Source: Aequitasia blattaphilus
GTDB lineage: Bacteria > Bacillota > Clostridia > Lachnospirales > Lachnospiraceae
Length of the DNA: 64,000 bases
Assembly: GCF_024721305.1 (NCBI RefSeq)
Contig: NZ_JAMXOD010000003.1
Location: 1-64,000, forward strand
Direction: 5' to 3'
Shown: positions 8,629-17,751 of the stretch, in pieces
Numbering within the stretch: the stretch's first letter is position 1
How the letters are laid out: the number at the start of each line of letters is the position of its first letter
Position numbers and translations under genes: made by a program
The notes under the pieces: model-generated
Told to the model about the DNA's origin: nothing
The model's database searches: none
What the model saw: only the letters and a program-made list of their open reading frames with translations

Positions 8629-10974
8629 CTAACCAGTTGTCCTTTCTATATCAATAACGCCCTCTAACTGACGCAGCTTATTGATGATTCTGCCAAGCTC
8701 ATCTCTTCCATGTACAATAAATCCCACTTCAATGGTTGCCGTTCCCTTGTTACTGGTACGTACATTCATAGACTTTACATCAATAGTTTCTTCTATAAAT
8801 TCCTTTGAAATTTCCATAAGAAGCCCTTGCTTGTCTCTGGCATACATTTTGATTTCCGCCAGATAGTTACCGCTTTCTTTTTCTGTTACATCACTTTCCC
8901 ACTCCGCATCAATGAGTCTGGCTCTTTCTGTATCGGATAAGTGAAGCATATTTACACAATCTGTACGATGTATAGAAAGTCCTCTTCCTCTTGTTACAAA
9001 GCCAACAATCTCGTCCCCTGGTACCGGGCTGCAGCATCTTGAAAAGCGTACTGCCATGTCATCAATGCCCTTTACAACAATACCGCTTTTAGATTTTGCG
9101 ATATGTATGCGGTTCTTCGATGCTTCTGCCACCTTTTCAAGAACAGCTTCATTGGTAACAATCTGTTTATGATCTTTGTTGTACTCCTCTACTAACCGGT
9201 TTGCCACCTGACCTTCTTTTAAGCCTCCATGGCCAATCGCCGCCAGAACAGAATTCCAATCTCTGAAACCATACTTTTGTTGGATGCTTTGTTGGTATTT
9301 TGTCTGAACCAAGTCTGCAGCCGTTAAGCTTTTTGTTTTGAAGTAAGCTGAAAGCATTTCTTTTCCTTTGGATATATTGCTTTCTTTGTTCTGCTTTTTA
9401 AACCATTGATTAATCTTATTCTTCGCTTGAGTGCTTTTAACGATATTTAACCAATCCCGGCTGGGACCTTTAGAATTTTGAGAAGTCAACACTTCAATTC
9501 GATCACCATTTTGTATCTGATAATCAATATTTACGAGTCTTCCATTTACTCTTGCCCCTACCATCTTGTTTCCAACAGCACTATGAATTGCATAAGCAAA
9601 GTCAACTGGCGTGGAACCAGTCGGCAGGTTAATGACATCTCCTTGAGGTGTAAAGCAGTAGACATCCTCTGCAAAAAGATCCAAATCTCCTTTTAGCAGG
9701 CTCAAAAATTCCTGGTTATCTGCCATATCTTGCTGCCACTCTAAAATCTGTCTAAGCCAGGTCAGTTTCTCCTCTTCCTGGTTTTTAACGCTCTTTTTGC
9801 CATCTCCGGATTCCTTATATTTCCAATGTGCTGCAATACCATATTCCGCTGTTTTATGCATCTCCTTCGTACGAATCTGTATTTCAAAGGGTTGTCCTAC
9901 CGAACTCATAAGTGTGGTATGCAAAGACTGATACATATTTGCCTTGGGCATTGCAATGTAATCTTTAAACCGGCCGGGTATTGGAGTATATTGTTCGTGA
10001 ATGACTCCTAATGCTGCATAACAATCTTTTACTGAATCCACAATAATCCGAATGGCAAACAAATCATAAATCTGATCCATTGATTTATCTTGGTTTACCA
10101 TTTTTTTATAGATACTAAAAAAGTGCTTTACACGCCCATTGACCTCTGCCTTAATCCCCGATTTCTCCATTTCCGTGGAAACATCTGCCACAATCTGCTG
10201 AACGAATTCTTCTCGTTCCATTTTGCGGTCATTTAATTGTTTCACCAAATCAAAAAAGACTTCCGGATTGGAATATTTCAAAGAAAGATCATCTAGCTCT
10301 GTCTTAATCTTTGATATACCAAGTCTTTGGGCAATTGGAGCATAGATATCCAGAGTTTCTCTTGCTTTCTCCTTTTGCTTCTCAGGAGTCATAAACTCCA
10401 AGGTTCGCATATTATGAAGGCGGTCAGCCAGCTTTATGATAATGACACGAATATCCTTTGCCATGGCAAGGAACATTTTCCGCAGGTTTTCTGCTTGCTC
10501 ATCCAGCTTATCTCTGGAGTAGCTTAACCGTCCAAGCTTTGTAACACCATCTACGAGAAGAGCAACCTCTTCTCCAAACTCTTCCATCACCTGTTGTATC
10601 GTAATGGTTGTATCTTCAACTACATCATGAAGAATACCTGCCGCTATGGTTTCCTTATCCATTTCAAGATCAGCCAGAATAATTGCTACCCATAAAGGAT
10701 GTACAATGTATGGTTCGCCGGATTTACGTACTTGAGGCCCATGAGCCTTTTGTGCCAGATTATAAGCCCTTTGTATCATCGTTATATCTGCAGAAGGATG
10801 ATATTTTTGGATACGTTCCACTAACAAATCAAAAAGCTTCTGTGGTTCTTCATAATCAACTGGTGCTTTTACGGCATGCCCATCTACAATCTCCAAGCCT
10901 AATGCATTATCATTGGTCAAAAATTCCGGTGCCACTTTCCCATCAATTGATTCATACGTTGTTTTGTTTGACAT
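8629..10974 (-). CDS. relA: Bifunctional (p)ppGpp synthetase/hydrolase
   Basis: 781-residue long RelA/SpoT homologue making and degrading the stringent-response alarmone. Domain order: HD hydrolase (AGILHDVVEDT near residue 95, intact HD), synthetase (KDYIAMPKANMYQSLHTT near 330), TGS (about 410-470), zinc-finger region (RFSRCCSPVPGDE) and C-terminal ACT. Both catalytic halves look intact, as in Gram-positive Rel. The start chosen is the ATG at 10972-10974, with AAAGGGGGAG just upstream; the longer frame to 11001 would begin upstream of that site. It follows apt by about 30 bases, a conserved Firmicute arrangement linking purine salvage and alarmone control. Confidence 0.97.
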   Translation of the reverse strand: MSNKTTYESIDGKVAPEFLTNDNALGLEIVDGHAVKAPVDYEEPQKLFDLLVERIQKYHPSADITMIQRAYNLAQKAHGPQVRKSGEPYIVHPLWVAIILADLEMDKETIAAGILHDVVEDTTITIQQVMEEFGEEVALLVDGVTKLGRLSYSRDKLDEQAENLRKMFLAMAKDIRVIIIKLADRLHNMRTLEFMTPEKQKEKARETLDIYAPIAQRLGISKIKTELDDLSLKYSNPEVFFDLVKQLNDRKMEREEFVQQIVADVSTEMEKSGIKAEVNGRVKHFFSIYKKMVNQDKSMDQIYDLFAIRIIVDSVKDCYAALGVIHEQYTPIPGRFKDYIAMPKANMYQSLHTTLMSSVGQPFEIQIRTKEMHKTAEYGIAAHWKYKESGDGKKSVKNQEEEKLTWLRQILEWQQDMADNQEFLSLLKGDLDLFAEDVYCFTPQGDVINLPTGSTPVDFAYAIHSAVGNKMVGARVNGRLVNIDYQIQNGDRIEVLTSQNSKGPSRDWLNIVKSTQAKNKINQWFKKQNKESNISKGKEMLSAYFKTKSLTAADLVQTKYQQSIQQKYGFRDWNSVLAAIGHGGLKEGQVANRLVEEYNKDHKQIVTNEAVLEKVAEASKNRIHIAKSKSGIVVKGIDDMAVRFSRCCSPVPGDEIVGFVTRGRGLSIHRTDCVNMLHLSDTERARLIDAEWESDVTEKESGNYLAEIKMYARDKQGLLMEISKEFIEETIDVKSMNVRTSNKGTATIEVGFIVHGRDELGRIINKLRQLEGVIDIERTTG

Positions 10975-11006
10975 ATACACTCCCCCTTTCTGCTTTTTCA
11001 CGATGA

Positions 11007-11528
11007 CTATTTACCTTCGTAGGCGATAATCGATTCCACATCATAGCCTACTAATTTATCTCTTCCCTTTAGACCCTTAAGTTCCATTAAAAATACTGTC
11101 TTCACGACAGTGGCTCCCAGACTTTCAACTAAGTTTATAATTGCCTGATTTGTACCTCCCGTTGCCATTAAATCATCTATAATAACCACTCTTTGTCCTG
11201 GCTTTATTGCATCTTTATGTATTTCCAAAACTCCAGTACCATATTCCAATTCATATTCTACGGATACCGTTTCTCTTGGAAGCTTACCTTCCTTACGCAC
11301 TGGGATAAAAGGTTTGTGCATATTATAAGCAATCGGAACACCAAAAATAAAGCCTCTGGATTCCGGTCCTACAACCAAATCAAAGTCAATCCCTTCTAAC
11401 TTCTCTTGCATTAAATCAACTGCCAAATGTAAGCCATCGGCATCCTGTAATATACTTGTCACATCCCGAAAGACAATTCCCGGTTCTGGAAAATCGGGAA
11501 TGCTCAATACATAATCTTCTATTTTCAT
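11007..11528 (-). CDS. apt: Adenine phosphoribosyltransferase
   Basis: Salvages adenine with PRPP to AMP in the cytoplasm. 173 residues, the standard length, with the N-terminal FPEPGIVFRDV, the flexible-loop region KLPRETVSVEYELEYG and the PRPP-binding motif VVIIDDLMATGGT near residue 125. First gene of a seven-gene run; its own promoter lies 40-70 bases upstream, overlapping the recJ stop. Confidence 0.97.
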   Translation of the reverse strand: MKIEDYVLSIPDFPEPGIVFRDVTSILQDADGLHLAVDLMQEKLEGIDFDLVVGPESRGFIFGVPIAYNMHKPFIPVRKEGKLPRETVSVEYELEYGTGVLEIHKDAIKPGQRVVIIDDLMATGGTNQAIINLVESLGATVVKTVFLMELKGLKGRDKLVGYDVESIIAYEGK

Positions 11529-11569
11529 TTTCTAAACTCCAACTCTTTTCTCATTTTTTAGATAAAAGA

Positions 11570-11598
11570 AGTATATCATTGTTTCCTGGGTTTTTCAA
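11570..11598 (-). promoter_or_regulatory. Promoter of the apt-relA-hisS-aspS operon
   Basis: Minus-strand TTGAAA (11593-11598) and TATACT (11570-11575) with a 17-base spacer. The -35 box overlaps the recJ stop codon at 11595. No terminator or gap larger than about 32 bases is seen from here to 2070. Confidence 0.75.
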
Positions 11599-13304
11599 AC
11601 AATTCTATAGTTTGTAATCACTATTTGAAGAGTTTTATATCCATTATATTCATTCACTTGAGGGTAGTAGGTAATATTCATCTTATTTCCTTTACTTTTT
11701 TCTTGCAATTCCTCAACATTCTGGAAGGAAATAAAGTCTATTTTATCTCCTTTTCCATCTTTTATAATGCCTTTTAAAACGTTCTGGTTCTTTCCAATAA
11801 TATCCCCTTTTATTATCTCCACGCCCCGCAAAGCAAATACTGGTTTTTCGTTTCCTTTCCCAAAAGGCTCTAAAAGGGAAAGCTCGTAGATAAATCTTTC
11901 ACTTACAGCCGAAAAAGGAAGTTCCATATCGATTCGTATCACCTTTTTAAAATCATCTGGAGACAGTCTTGCATTACGATTGATACGAGCTGTGAATTCC
12001 TCAAGGTTTTCTTTTGGCAGACTGAGGCCTGCCGCCATCTTATGTCCACCATATTTTGTCAGTAAATCCTTGCACTCGTTAATTCCTTCATACATATCAT
12101 AGGCCTCTATCGATCTGCCCGAACCCTTCAAGCCATCCTTCCCATCGGTCAGGACAATAACCGGGTGGTGATATGCTTCCTTAATCCGCCCAGCCACAAT
12201 TCCTGCAATACTTTCATGACAGTCCTTTAAATACAATACCAAAACTTTAGCCTCTGGACTCTCTCCCAGACTTTCTACCCCTTTTTTTACCCCTTGTTCG
12301 GTCATCTCTTTTCGGCTGTCATTTAAAGCCTTTAGTTCTTCCGCCAGGAGCTTTCCTTCTCTTTCATCCGTAATCTCCAACAGCTCTAAAGCTTTCTTTG
12401 CAGTACTCAGCCTTCCACTGGCATTCATCACCGGTCCTAAAACAAATCCAATATGATAAGTTCCAATGGATTCTTTTGTAAGATTTGTTGCTTCAATCAA
12501 TGCATTAAGACCTATGTTCTTCGTTTTCCGGATACGGGCCAATCCTTCCTTCACCAGAATGCGATTTTCCCCCACTAAGTCCATCACATCTCCCACTGTT
12601 GCAATGGCCGCATTTTCAAGTAAATCATCCATTTCATCCACGTCTTTTCCTCTTATTTCACAAAGAGCCTCTATCAATTTATAGGCGATTCCTGCTCCGC
12701 ATAAATCTTTAAATGGATAATTACAATCCTCCTGCTTTGGATTCACAATCCCATCTGCTGCTGGTAAGATATAAGTCCTTTCACCGTCTTCCATTTCATA
12801 AGGTACTTCGTGATGATCTGTTACAATAATCGTCATTCCAAGATTTTTCCCGTAATCAATAGCTTCCTTGGCTGCAATCCCATTGTCGCAGGTAATCACC
12901 GTATCAACTCCATCATGATAAGCTCTCTCGATTAGCTCTTCATTAATTCCATAGCCATCTTTCATACGGTCGGGAATATCGCTATCCACATTTCCACCTA
13001 ATCGTCGAATTCCGGTGAGTAAGATGTACGTAGCATTAATTCCATCAATATCATAATCCCCAATGACCCGGATTTTCTTCCCCTGATCAATTTTTTCCGT
13101 CAAAATATCCAGTGCTTTGTCGATATCCTTTAAGAACATCGGATCATTTAAATCTGAAATACTTCCCTCCAGATACATCTGAATGTCGGACATTTCTATG
13201 ATATTCTTATTTCGTATTAAAGAAGCAATTCTTGGACTGATATGAAATCGGTTTGCGATTTTTTCAAAGTCCCCGCCCTTTCTTTTTATAATCCACTCTT
13301 CCAC
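11595..13304 (-). CDS. recJ: Single-stranded-DNA-specific exonuclease RecJ
   Basis: 5'-3' exonuclease on single-stranded DNA used in recombination and repair. 569 residues with the DHH-family motifs: DYDIDG near residue 83, a metal-binding TCDNG, the DHH motif VTDHHEVP near 160, a DHHA1 motif with GGHKMAAG near 420, and a C-terminal OB-like domain. The start is GTG with AGGAG seven bases upstream. It lies downstream of secDF, separated by a hairpin at 13335-13357. Confidence 0.95.
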   Translation of the reverse strand: MEEWIIKRKGGDFEKIANRFHISPRIASLIRNKNIIEMSDIQMYLEGSISDLNDPMFLKDIDKALDILTEKIDQGKKIRVIGDYDIDGINATYILLTGIRRLGGNVDSDIPDRMKDGYGINEELIERAYHDGVDTVITCDNGIAAKEAIDYGKNLGMTIIVTDHHEVPYEMEDGERTYILPAADGIVNPKQEDCNYPFKDLCGAGIAYKLIEALCEIRGKDVDEMDDLLENAAIATVGDVMDLVGENRILVKEGLARIRKTKNIGLNALIEATNLTKESIGTYHIGFVLGPVMNASGRLSTAKKALELLEITDEREGKLLAEELKALNDSRKEMTEQGVKKGVESLGESPEAKVLVLYLKDCHESIAGIVAGRIKEAYHHPVIVLTDGKDGLKGSGRSIEAYDMYEGINECKDLLTKYGGHKMAAGLSLPKENLEEFTARINRNARLSPDDFKKVIRIDMELPFSAVSERFIYELSLLEPFGKGNEKPVFALRGVEIIKGDIIGKNQNVLKGIIKDGKGDKIDFISFQNVEELQEKSKGNKMNITYYPQVNEYNGYKTLQIVITNYRIV

Positions 13305-13334
13305 TTTGTATCTCCTATCTGTTAAGAACAGAAT

Positions 13335-13357
13335 GGGCTGTCGCTTAGCGACAACCC
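13335..13357. terminator. Hairpin between secDF and recJ
   Basis: Ten-base arms GGGCTGTCGC and GCGACAACCC with one G-T pair and a three-base loop. On the minus strand it is followed by ATTCTGTTC, a poor T tract, so it may only attenuate read-through from secDF into recJ. It resembles hairpins at 24070 and 62690. Confidence 0.5.
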
Positions 13358-13374
13358 TTTCTATGTGATGATTT

Positions 13375-15522
13375 TTATTTATCTTTCTTTTTTCCCAATG
13401 TCTTCATGGTATACCAAAGTAATCCGGTAATACATACAGAAGAATAGGCTCCCCATGCAATACCTACGATCAATGGCAGGGAGAATTCTTTAATGGAACT
13501 TACTCCAAGAATATATAGAATAATTACCATTACGACTGTGGTAAGGTTTGTATAAACACTTCTTGTCAGTGTCTGATTAATACTAAGATTTACAACCTCT
13601 TTATAATCCACCTTCTTGGTCTTCAGTTTCATCTCTTCTCTGATTCTGTCAAAGATTACAATCGTTGCATTAATAGAGTAACCCACAATGGTAAGAACCA
13701 CCGCGATAAAAGTATTTCCTACCGTAATTCTTGAAACGGCATAGAACAGTACCACAATAGCAACATCATGTAACAACGCAATAATGGCACTGGTTGCAAA
13801 GGTTAATTCCTTAAATCGCAGCCAGATGTAAAGAAGCATACAAATCGAAGCAACAATTAAGGCCATAGCCGCATCTTTTCTCATTTCACTGCTTACAGTA
13901 GAACTGATATTTTCCGCTGTAATTGTATCTTTCTCTGCTCCAAACTGTTCAACCAAAGCATTGTTCAGAGCTTCTCTTGTTGCCACATCCAGGGTGACGG
14001 TTTTAATAATAACCTGGTTTGTGTCTGCTACTCTTTGAATCTGTACATTTTTATCCTTTGTTACATCTTCAATCACAGGTACGATTGTTTCATCAATTTC
14101 ATCCAGTGAGTATTCCTTCTCAAATGTTACATTTGTAGAAGTTCCTCCTTCAAATTCAAGGCTATATGCGAATGCTCCCTTTCCATTTACTTTGTTGAAT
14201 CCCATCACTCCAACCCCTACTACCATTACAAGGATGGACACAGTAAAGAAAATTTTTCTCTTTCCAACAAAATCAATTCCTTTTCTTTCTTTCAATGGGC
14301 GGTAATAAAAACTTTCTTTGCGTATACCTAAACCATAGAAAGAATAAATAACCAAACGCGTAATAAGCAAGGCTGTGAACATCGACACAAGAATACTGAT
14401 TGCCAGGGTTTGCGCAAAGCCTTTTACCGTTCCTGAACCAAGCATCCAAAGAACTGCTGCTGCAATTAAGGTCGTAACATTTCCATCAATAATTGCTGAA
14501 AGGGCTTTACTAAAACCTGCTTTTAATGCATTCTTAACTGTTATCCCCTTACTCATCTCTTCTTTTACACGGGCAAAGATAATAACATTGGCATCAACTG
14601 CCATACCAATACCCAGGATAATACCTGCAATACCTGGCAGTGTCAGCGTGACTTCAAAAGCATTTATGATTGCCAGAACAAGACCAATGTATACTAAAAG
14701 TGCAATTCCTGAAGCCACTCCGGGAAGCTTATATACCCAAATCATAAATAGAATGACAATAATCAGTCCAATTAATCCCGCTAATAAACTGGTGCGAATT
14801 GCATCTTCACCCAGTTGCGCTCCTACAACATTTGAACGCAGTTCTTCTAACTCCAGCTTCAACCCACCGATTCGAATGGTGGATGCAAGTTGTTCCGCTT
14901 CCTCAAATGTGAAGTTCCCCGTAATTTGAGCCTGTCCTCCAGTAATCTCTTGATTAACTCTTGGACTGCTAATGGTTTCTCCATCATAAACAATGTTAAT
15001 TGGCTTATTAATATTTGCTTTTGTTGCTTCTGCAAACTTCGTAGCACCTTCTGATGTTAATTCAAGCTGTACATAGTAACTTGTATTATTCAAATCATCA
15101 TTTCCTGACTGTGCTTTTGCTGTCTGTATATCAGATCCGCTTAGTACAACTGTTCCATCCTCTGCTGTAAATTCCAGAGATCCCGGTTTTCCAAGATCCT
15201 CTAAAATAGCGTTGGCATCTGTTACACCTGGTATTTCAATATTGATACGATCGGCACCTTCCTGATAAACGCTTGCCTCCGTACTATATCCTTCCACACG
15301 CTTTTGCAGCTTGTAGATGGTATCGCTCATTTCCTCTGCTCCAGGATCTTTGTCCTTGACCTGATAGGTAACGCTGACACCACCTGCAAGATCCAAACCA
15401 CGTTTAATGTTTTTCGCTGCACCGGTTTGATTTTTTCCAAACCCAAAAATTGCTGTAAAGGCCAATAAGCCCAGTAAGATAATGACTAATAATAAACTTA
15501 GTACGCTTTTCTTTTTGTTCAT
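13375..15522 (-). CDS. secDF: Fused protein translocase subunits SecD-SecF
   Basis: About 715 residues, the fused form found in many Firmicutes. SecD half: N-terminal helix, an extracytoplasmic P1 domain starting at GLDLAGGVSVTYQV, then six helices with the GTLPGIAGIILGIGMAVDANVII-type region. SecF half: from residue 420, with EFEGGTSTNVTF and GYSINATIVIFDRIREE. It uses the proton motive force to aid Sec export. An upstream in-frame ATG (15540) would add six residues but has no spaced ribosome binding site; the ATG at 15520-15522 follows AAAGGGA. It sits just downstream of the SCIFF maturase, a neighbour pair seen across Clostridia. Confidence 0.95.
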   Translation of the reverse strand: MNKKKSVLSLLLVIILLGLLAFTAIFGFGKNQTGAAKNIKRGLDLAGGVSVTYQVKDKDPGAEEMSDTIYKLQKRVEGYSTEASVYQEGADRINIEIPGVTDANAILEDLGKPGSLEFTAEDGTVVLSGSDIQTAKAQSGNDDLNNTSYYVQLELTSEGATKFAEATKANINKPINIVYDGETISSPRVNQEITGGQAQITGNFTFEEAEQLASTIRIGGLKLELEELRSNVVGAQLGEDAIRTSLLAGLIGLIIVILFMIWVYKLPGVASGIALLVYIGLVLAIINAFEVTLTLPGIAGIILGIGMAVDANVIIFARVKEEMSKGITVKNALKAGFSKALSAIIDGNVTTLIAAAVLWMLGSGTVKGFAQTLAISILVSMFTALLITRLVIYSFYGLGIRKESFYYRPLKERKGIDFVGKRKIFFTVSILVMVVGVGVMGFNKVNGKGAFAYSLEFEGGTSTNVTFEKEYSLDEIDETIVPVIEDVTKDKNVQIQRVADTNQVIIKTVTLDVATREALNNALVEQFGAEKDTITAENISSTVSSEMRKDAAMALIVASICMLLYIWLRFKELTFATSAIIALLHDVAIVVLFYAVSRITVGNTFIAVVLTIVGYSINATIVIFDRIREEMKLKTKKVDYKEVVNLSINQTLTRSVYTNLTTVVMVIILYILGVSSIKEFSLPLIVGIAWGAYSSVCITGLLWYTMKTLGKKKDK

Positions 15523-15544
15523 GTTCTGTTTCCCTTTCATTCCT

Positions 15545-16927
15545 CTATTTGATTTTTTCTGCCACCTTCATCATAATCCCACACTCCACGCGTTTTCTTT
15601 GCATTTCGCATCCGATTTCGTAGGATTTGAAAAGGTCCTTATGAAAATTGTAGGAGTTTGCCATGCACCCGCCACTGCAATAGTATTTAGCAAAGCATTT
15701 TTTACACTCCTCTTTTGAAAAAACATTACATCTGCGGAAATCATCCGCTATTTCAGCTCTAACGATTCCTTCCTCTACATTTCCCATCAAAAATTCTTCC
15801 TGCCCAACAAATTGATGGCAAGGATAAAAGTCTCCCCACGGAGTAACGGCCAGATATTCTGTCCCGGAGCCACAACCGGAAAGCCTTTTAGAGAGGCATG
15901 GACCACCTTCTAAGTCTATCATAAAGTGGAAGAAATTAAAACTATTTCTTTCCTCTTCTCTGCGTAACATAATTTGAGCCAATTTATCATATTCATCCTT
16001 GATTTTACCCAAGTCTTCTTCCCGTATTGCATAGGGGTCATCTTCCCCTCCTACTACAGGCTCCATAGACATTTGTTCGAATCCTAAGTCCGCAAAATGT
16101 AATACATCTTTTGAAAAATCCAGATTGTCTCTCGTAAATGTTCCTCTTATGTAATACTTTTCCTGATTCCGGCTCTCTGCAAGCTTTTGGAATTTGGGGA
16201 CAATTAAATCATAGCTGCCCTTTCCATTTCGAAAGGGGCGCATCCGGTCATTTACTTCTTTTCGTCCATCTAAACTTAGTACTACATTGTCCATTTCCTG
16301 ATTCAGGAATTCGATGGTTTCATCGTTTAAAAGCACACCATTGGTTGTCAAGGTAAAACGAAATACTTTATTGTGTAAAGACTCCTGGCTTCTGCCGTAT
16401 TCTACAAGTTCCTTTACCACTTCCAGATTCATCAGTGGCTCACCACCAAAGAAGTCCACTTCCAGATTCTTTCTTGTTCCTGAATTTGCAATCAGAAAGT
16501 CCAGAGCCTTCTTACCAACTTCATAGCTCATTAACGCTCTTCTGCCGTGATACTCTCCTTCTTCTGCAAAACAGTATTTACAGGCCAAATTACAGTCATG
16601 AGCAATATGCAGACAAAGTGCCTTTACCACAGTCTTTCTTTCGGCAACTTGAGGTAAAATCTCTTCGCTTACATCCTTTGAAAAAAGCTGCTCTGCCTGA
16701 ATCAATTCAATAAATTCATCCAGAATTTCTTTTCTTTCTTCTTGATTATGGAAATAGGCCTCTTTTTTATAGCTTTCTAACTCTTCTGCTGTAAAGTCTT
16801 CGAACTCTTCTTTTTTTTCTTTCACATAAGCAAGGACCTCGTAACTTTCATCATCTAACAGATGAATTCCTCCGCTGCTTACATCTATTGCAATATTGTA
16901 TCCGTTGTTTTTATATTGATGTACCAA
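15545..16927 (-). CDS. scfB: SCIFF peptide maturase, radical SAM/SPASM thioether-forming enzyme
   Basis: 460 residues. The radical SAM motif CNLACKYC (C-x3-C-x2-C) lies near residue 100 in HIAHDCNLACKYCFAEEG, preceded by a RRE-like N-terminal domain. The C-terminal SPASM region carries the auxiliary-cluster cysteines from CGSGTEY through CKKCFAKYYCSGGC to GCEMQ. Family members make Cys-to-Thr thioether bridges in a Cys-rich ribosomal peptide. The start is TTG at 16925-16927, seven bases after AGAGGAG; the resulting VHQYKNNGYNIAIDV matches the family's N-terminus, while the open frame to 16996 has no such site. The precursor gene scfA is 91 bases upstream, secDF follows directly. Confidence 0.95.
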   Translation of the reverse strand: MVHQYKNNGYNIAIDVSSGGIHLLDDESYEVLAYVKEKKEEFEDFTAEELESYKKEAYFHNQEERKEILDEFIELIQAEQLFSKDVSEEILPQVAERKTVVKALCLHIAHDCNLACKYCFAEEGEYHGRRALMSYEVGKKALDFLIANSGTRKNLEVDFFGGEPLMNLEVVKELVEYGRSQESLHNKVFRFTLTTNGVLLNDETIEFLNQEMDNVVLSLDGRKEVNDRMRPFRNGKGSYDLIVPKFQKLAESRNQEKYYIRGTFTRDNLDFSKDVLHFADLGFEQMSMEPVVGGEDDPYAIREEDLGKIKDEYDKLAQIMLRREEERNSFNFFHFMIDLEGGPCLSKRLSGCGSGTEYLAVTPWGDFYPCHQFVGQEEFLMGNVEEGIVRAEIADDFRRCNVFSKEECKKCFAKYYCSGGCMANSYNFHKDLFKSYEIGCEMQRKRVECGIMMKVAEKIK

Positions 16928-17018
16928 AAAAATTCTCCTCTCACGTTTTCCAATAAAAGAGGGCTGCCACATATTTGTCATGTAACAGCTCCTCATACAA
17001 TCATATCTTTATTCTCGA

Positions 17019-17165
17019 TTATTTCTTCTTTTGTTCACAAGTCTGATTGCCCACGGTACAAGAAGTTTTGCATGCAGACTGACAGGAAGTCTGACATTCT
17101 CCACATCCGCCTTTTTTGATTGTACTATTCAAAGTTTGTTTGTTAATTGTTTGAATATGCTTCAT
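17019..17165 (-). CDS. scfA: SCIFF family ribosomal peptide precursor
   Basis: 48 residues beginning MKHIQTINKQTLN, with six cysteines at positions 21, 24, 28, 32, 36 and 43 in the C-terminal half, each near Thr or Ser residues (motifs GGCGECQTSC and ACKTSCTVGNQTC). This fits the 'six cysteines in forty-five residues' family: a conserved leader and a Cys-rich core cross-linked by the neighbouring maturase. Start ATG with AAGGAGG nine bases upstream. It is too short for a 60-codon cut-off. The finished product's role is unknown in the family; its near-universal presence in Clostridia suggests a housekeeping task. Confidence 0.95.
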   Translation of the reverse strand: MKHIQTINKQTLNSTIKKGGCGECQTSCQSACKTSCTVGNQTCEQKKK

Positions 17166-17201
17166 AACCATTCCTCCTTCGCTTTCTAAAGAGCTTTAAA
17201 T

Positions 17202-17231
17202 ATTATAGCATAGAATTGGTTGAAATACCAA
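17202..17231 (-). promoter_or_regulatory. Promoter of scfA
   Basis: Minus-strand TTGGTA (17226-17231), 18-base spacer, extended -10 TGCTATAAT (core 17202-17207). Transcription would begin about 35 bases before the scfA start. Confidence 0.7.
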
Positions 17232-17248
17232 GCATTTTATACTAATAT
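17220..17248 (+). promoter_or_regulatory. Promoter of yqeY
   Basis: TTGAAA (17220-17225) and TAATAT (17243-17248) with a 17-base spacer. Its -35 box overlaps the -35 region of the divergent scfA promoter. Confidence 0.6.
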
Positions 17249-17277
17249 AGAACTATTAAACAGATGGAGGAAATCAC

Positions 17278-17724
17278 ATGAGCAAATTAGAAGAAGTCCG
17301 CGCTGACATGATCAGTGCCATGAAGGCTGGTGACAAGGACACAAAGGAAACTCTTTCCATGCTTTTAGCAGCATTGAAAAATAAAGTAATTGATAAACGA
17401 GAGGATTTAACCGGCGAGGAAGAAATACAGGTTATCCTAAAAGAAATCAAGCAAACTAAGGAAACCATTGAAATGACACCTGAAGATCGTACCGATATCA
17501 TTGACGAATGCACCAAAAGAATTCAAGTGTTAGAACGTTATGCTCCTAAGATGATGGATGCTGATGAAATAAAAGAAATTGTAAAAGGTGTTTTAGCTGA
17601 TTTAAACCTTGATGCTCCTACTGGAAAAGACAAAGGGCTTATTATGAAAAGTCTGATGCCTAAAGTAAAAGGAAAAGCAGATGGAAAACTTGTAAACGAA
17701 ATTGTTCAGTCCTATATGGCGTAA
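17278..17724 (+). CDS. yqeY: GatB/YqeY domain-containing protein
   Basis: 148 residues matching the stand-alone YqeY family, which is homologous to the C-terminal tRNA-binding tail domain of GatB. Visible features are MISAMKAGDKDTKETLSMLLAA at the start, VLERYAPKMM in the middle, and DKGLIMKSLMPKVKGKADGK at the end, all typical of the family. Function is not settled; a role linked to amidotransferase or tRNA is inferred from homology only. GGAGG lies seven bases before the ATG. One of three plus-strand genes here. Confidence 0.92.
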   Translation: MSKLEEVRADMISAMKAGDKDTKETLSMLLAALKNKVIDKREDLTGEEEIQVILKEIKQTKETIEMTPEDRTDIIDECTKRIQVLERYAPKMMDADEIKEIVKGVLADLNLDAPTGKDKGLIMKSLMPKVKGKADGKLVNEIVQSYMA

Positions 17725-17726
17725 AA

Positions 17727-17751
17727 AGAGGAAGCCTAATTGGCTTCCTCT
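17727..17751. terminator. Bidirectional terminator between yqeY and the foldase gene
   Basis: Perfect ten-base arms AGAGGAAGCC and GGCTTCCTCT with a five-base loop. T tracts follow on both strands. It overlaps the last codons and stop (17736) of the convergent lipoprotein gene, so both genes share it. Confidence 0.88.

Noticed and set aside
14375-14929. 184-residue open frame on the plus strand in secDF
   Set aside because: Antisense shadow: no ribosome binding site or homology, while the opposite frame is a clear secDF.
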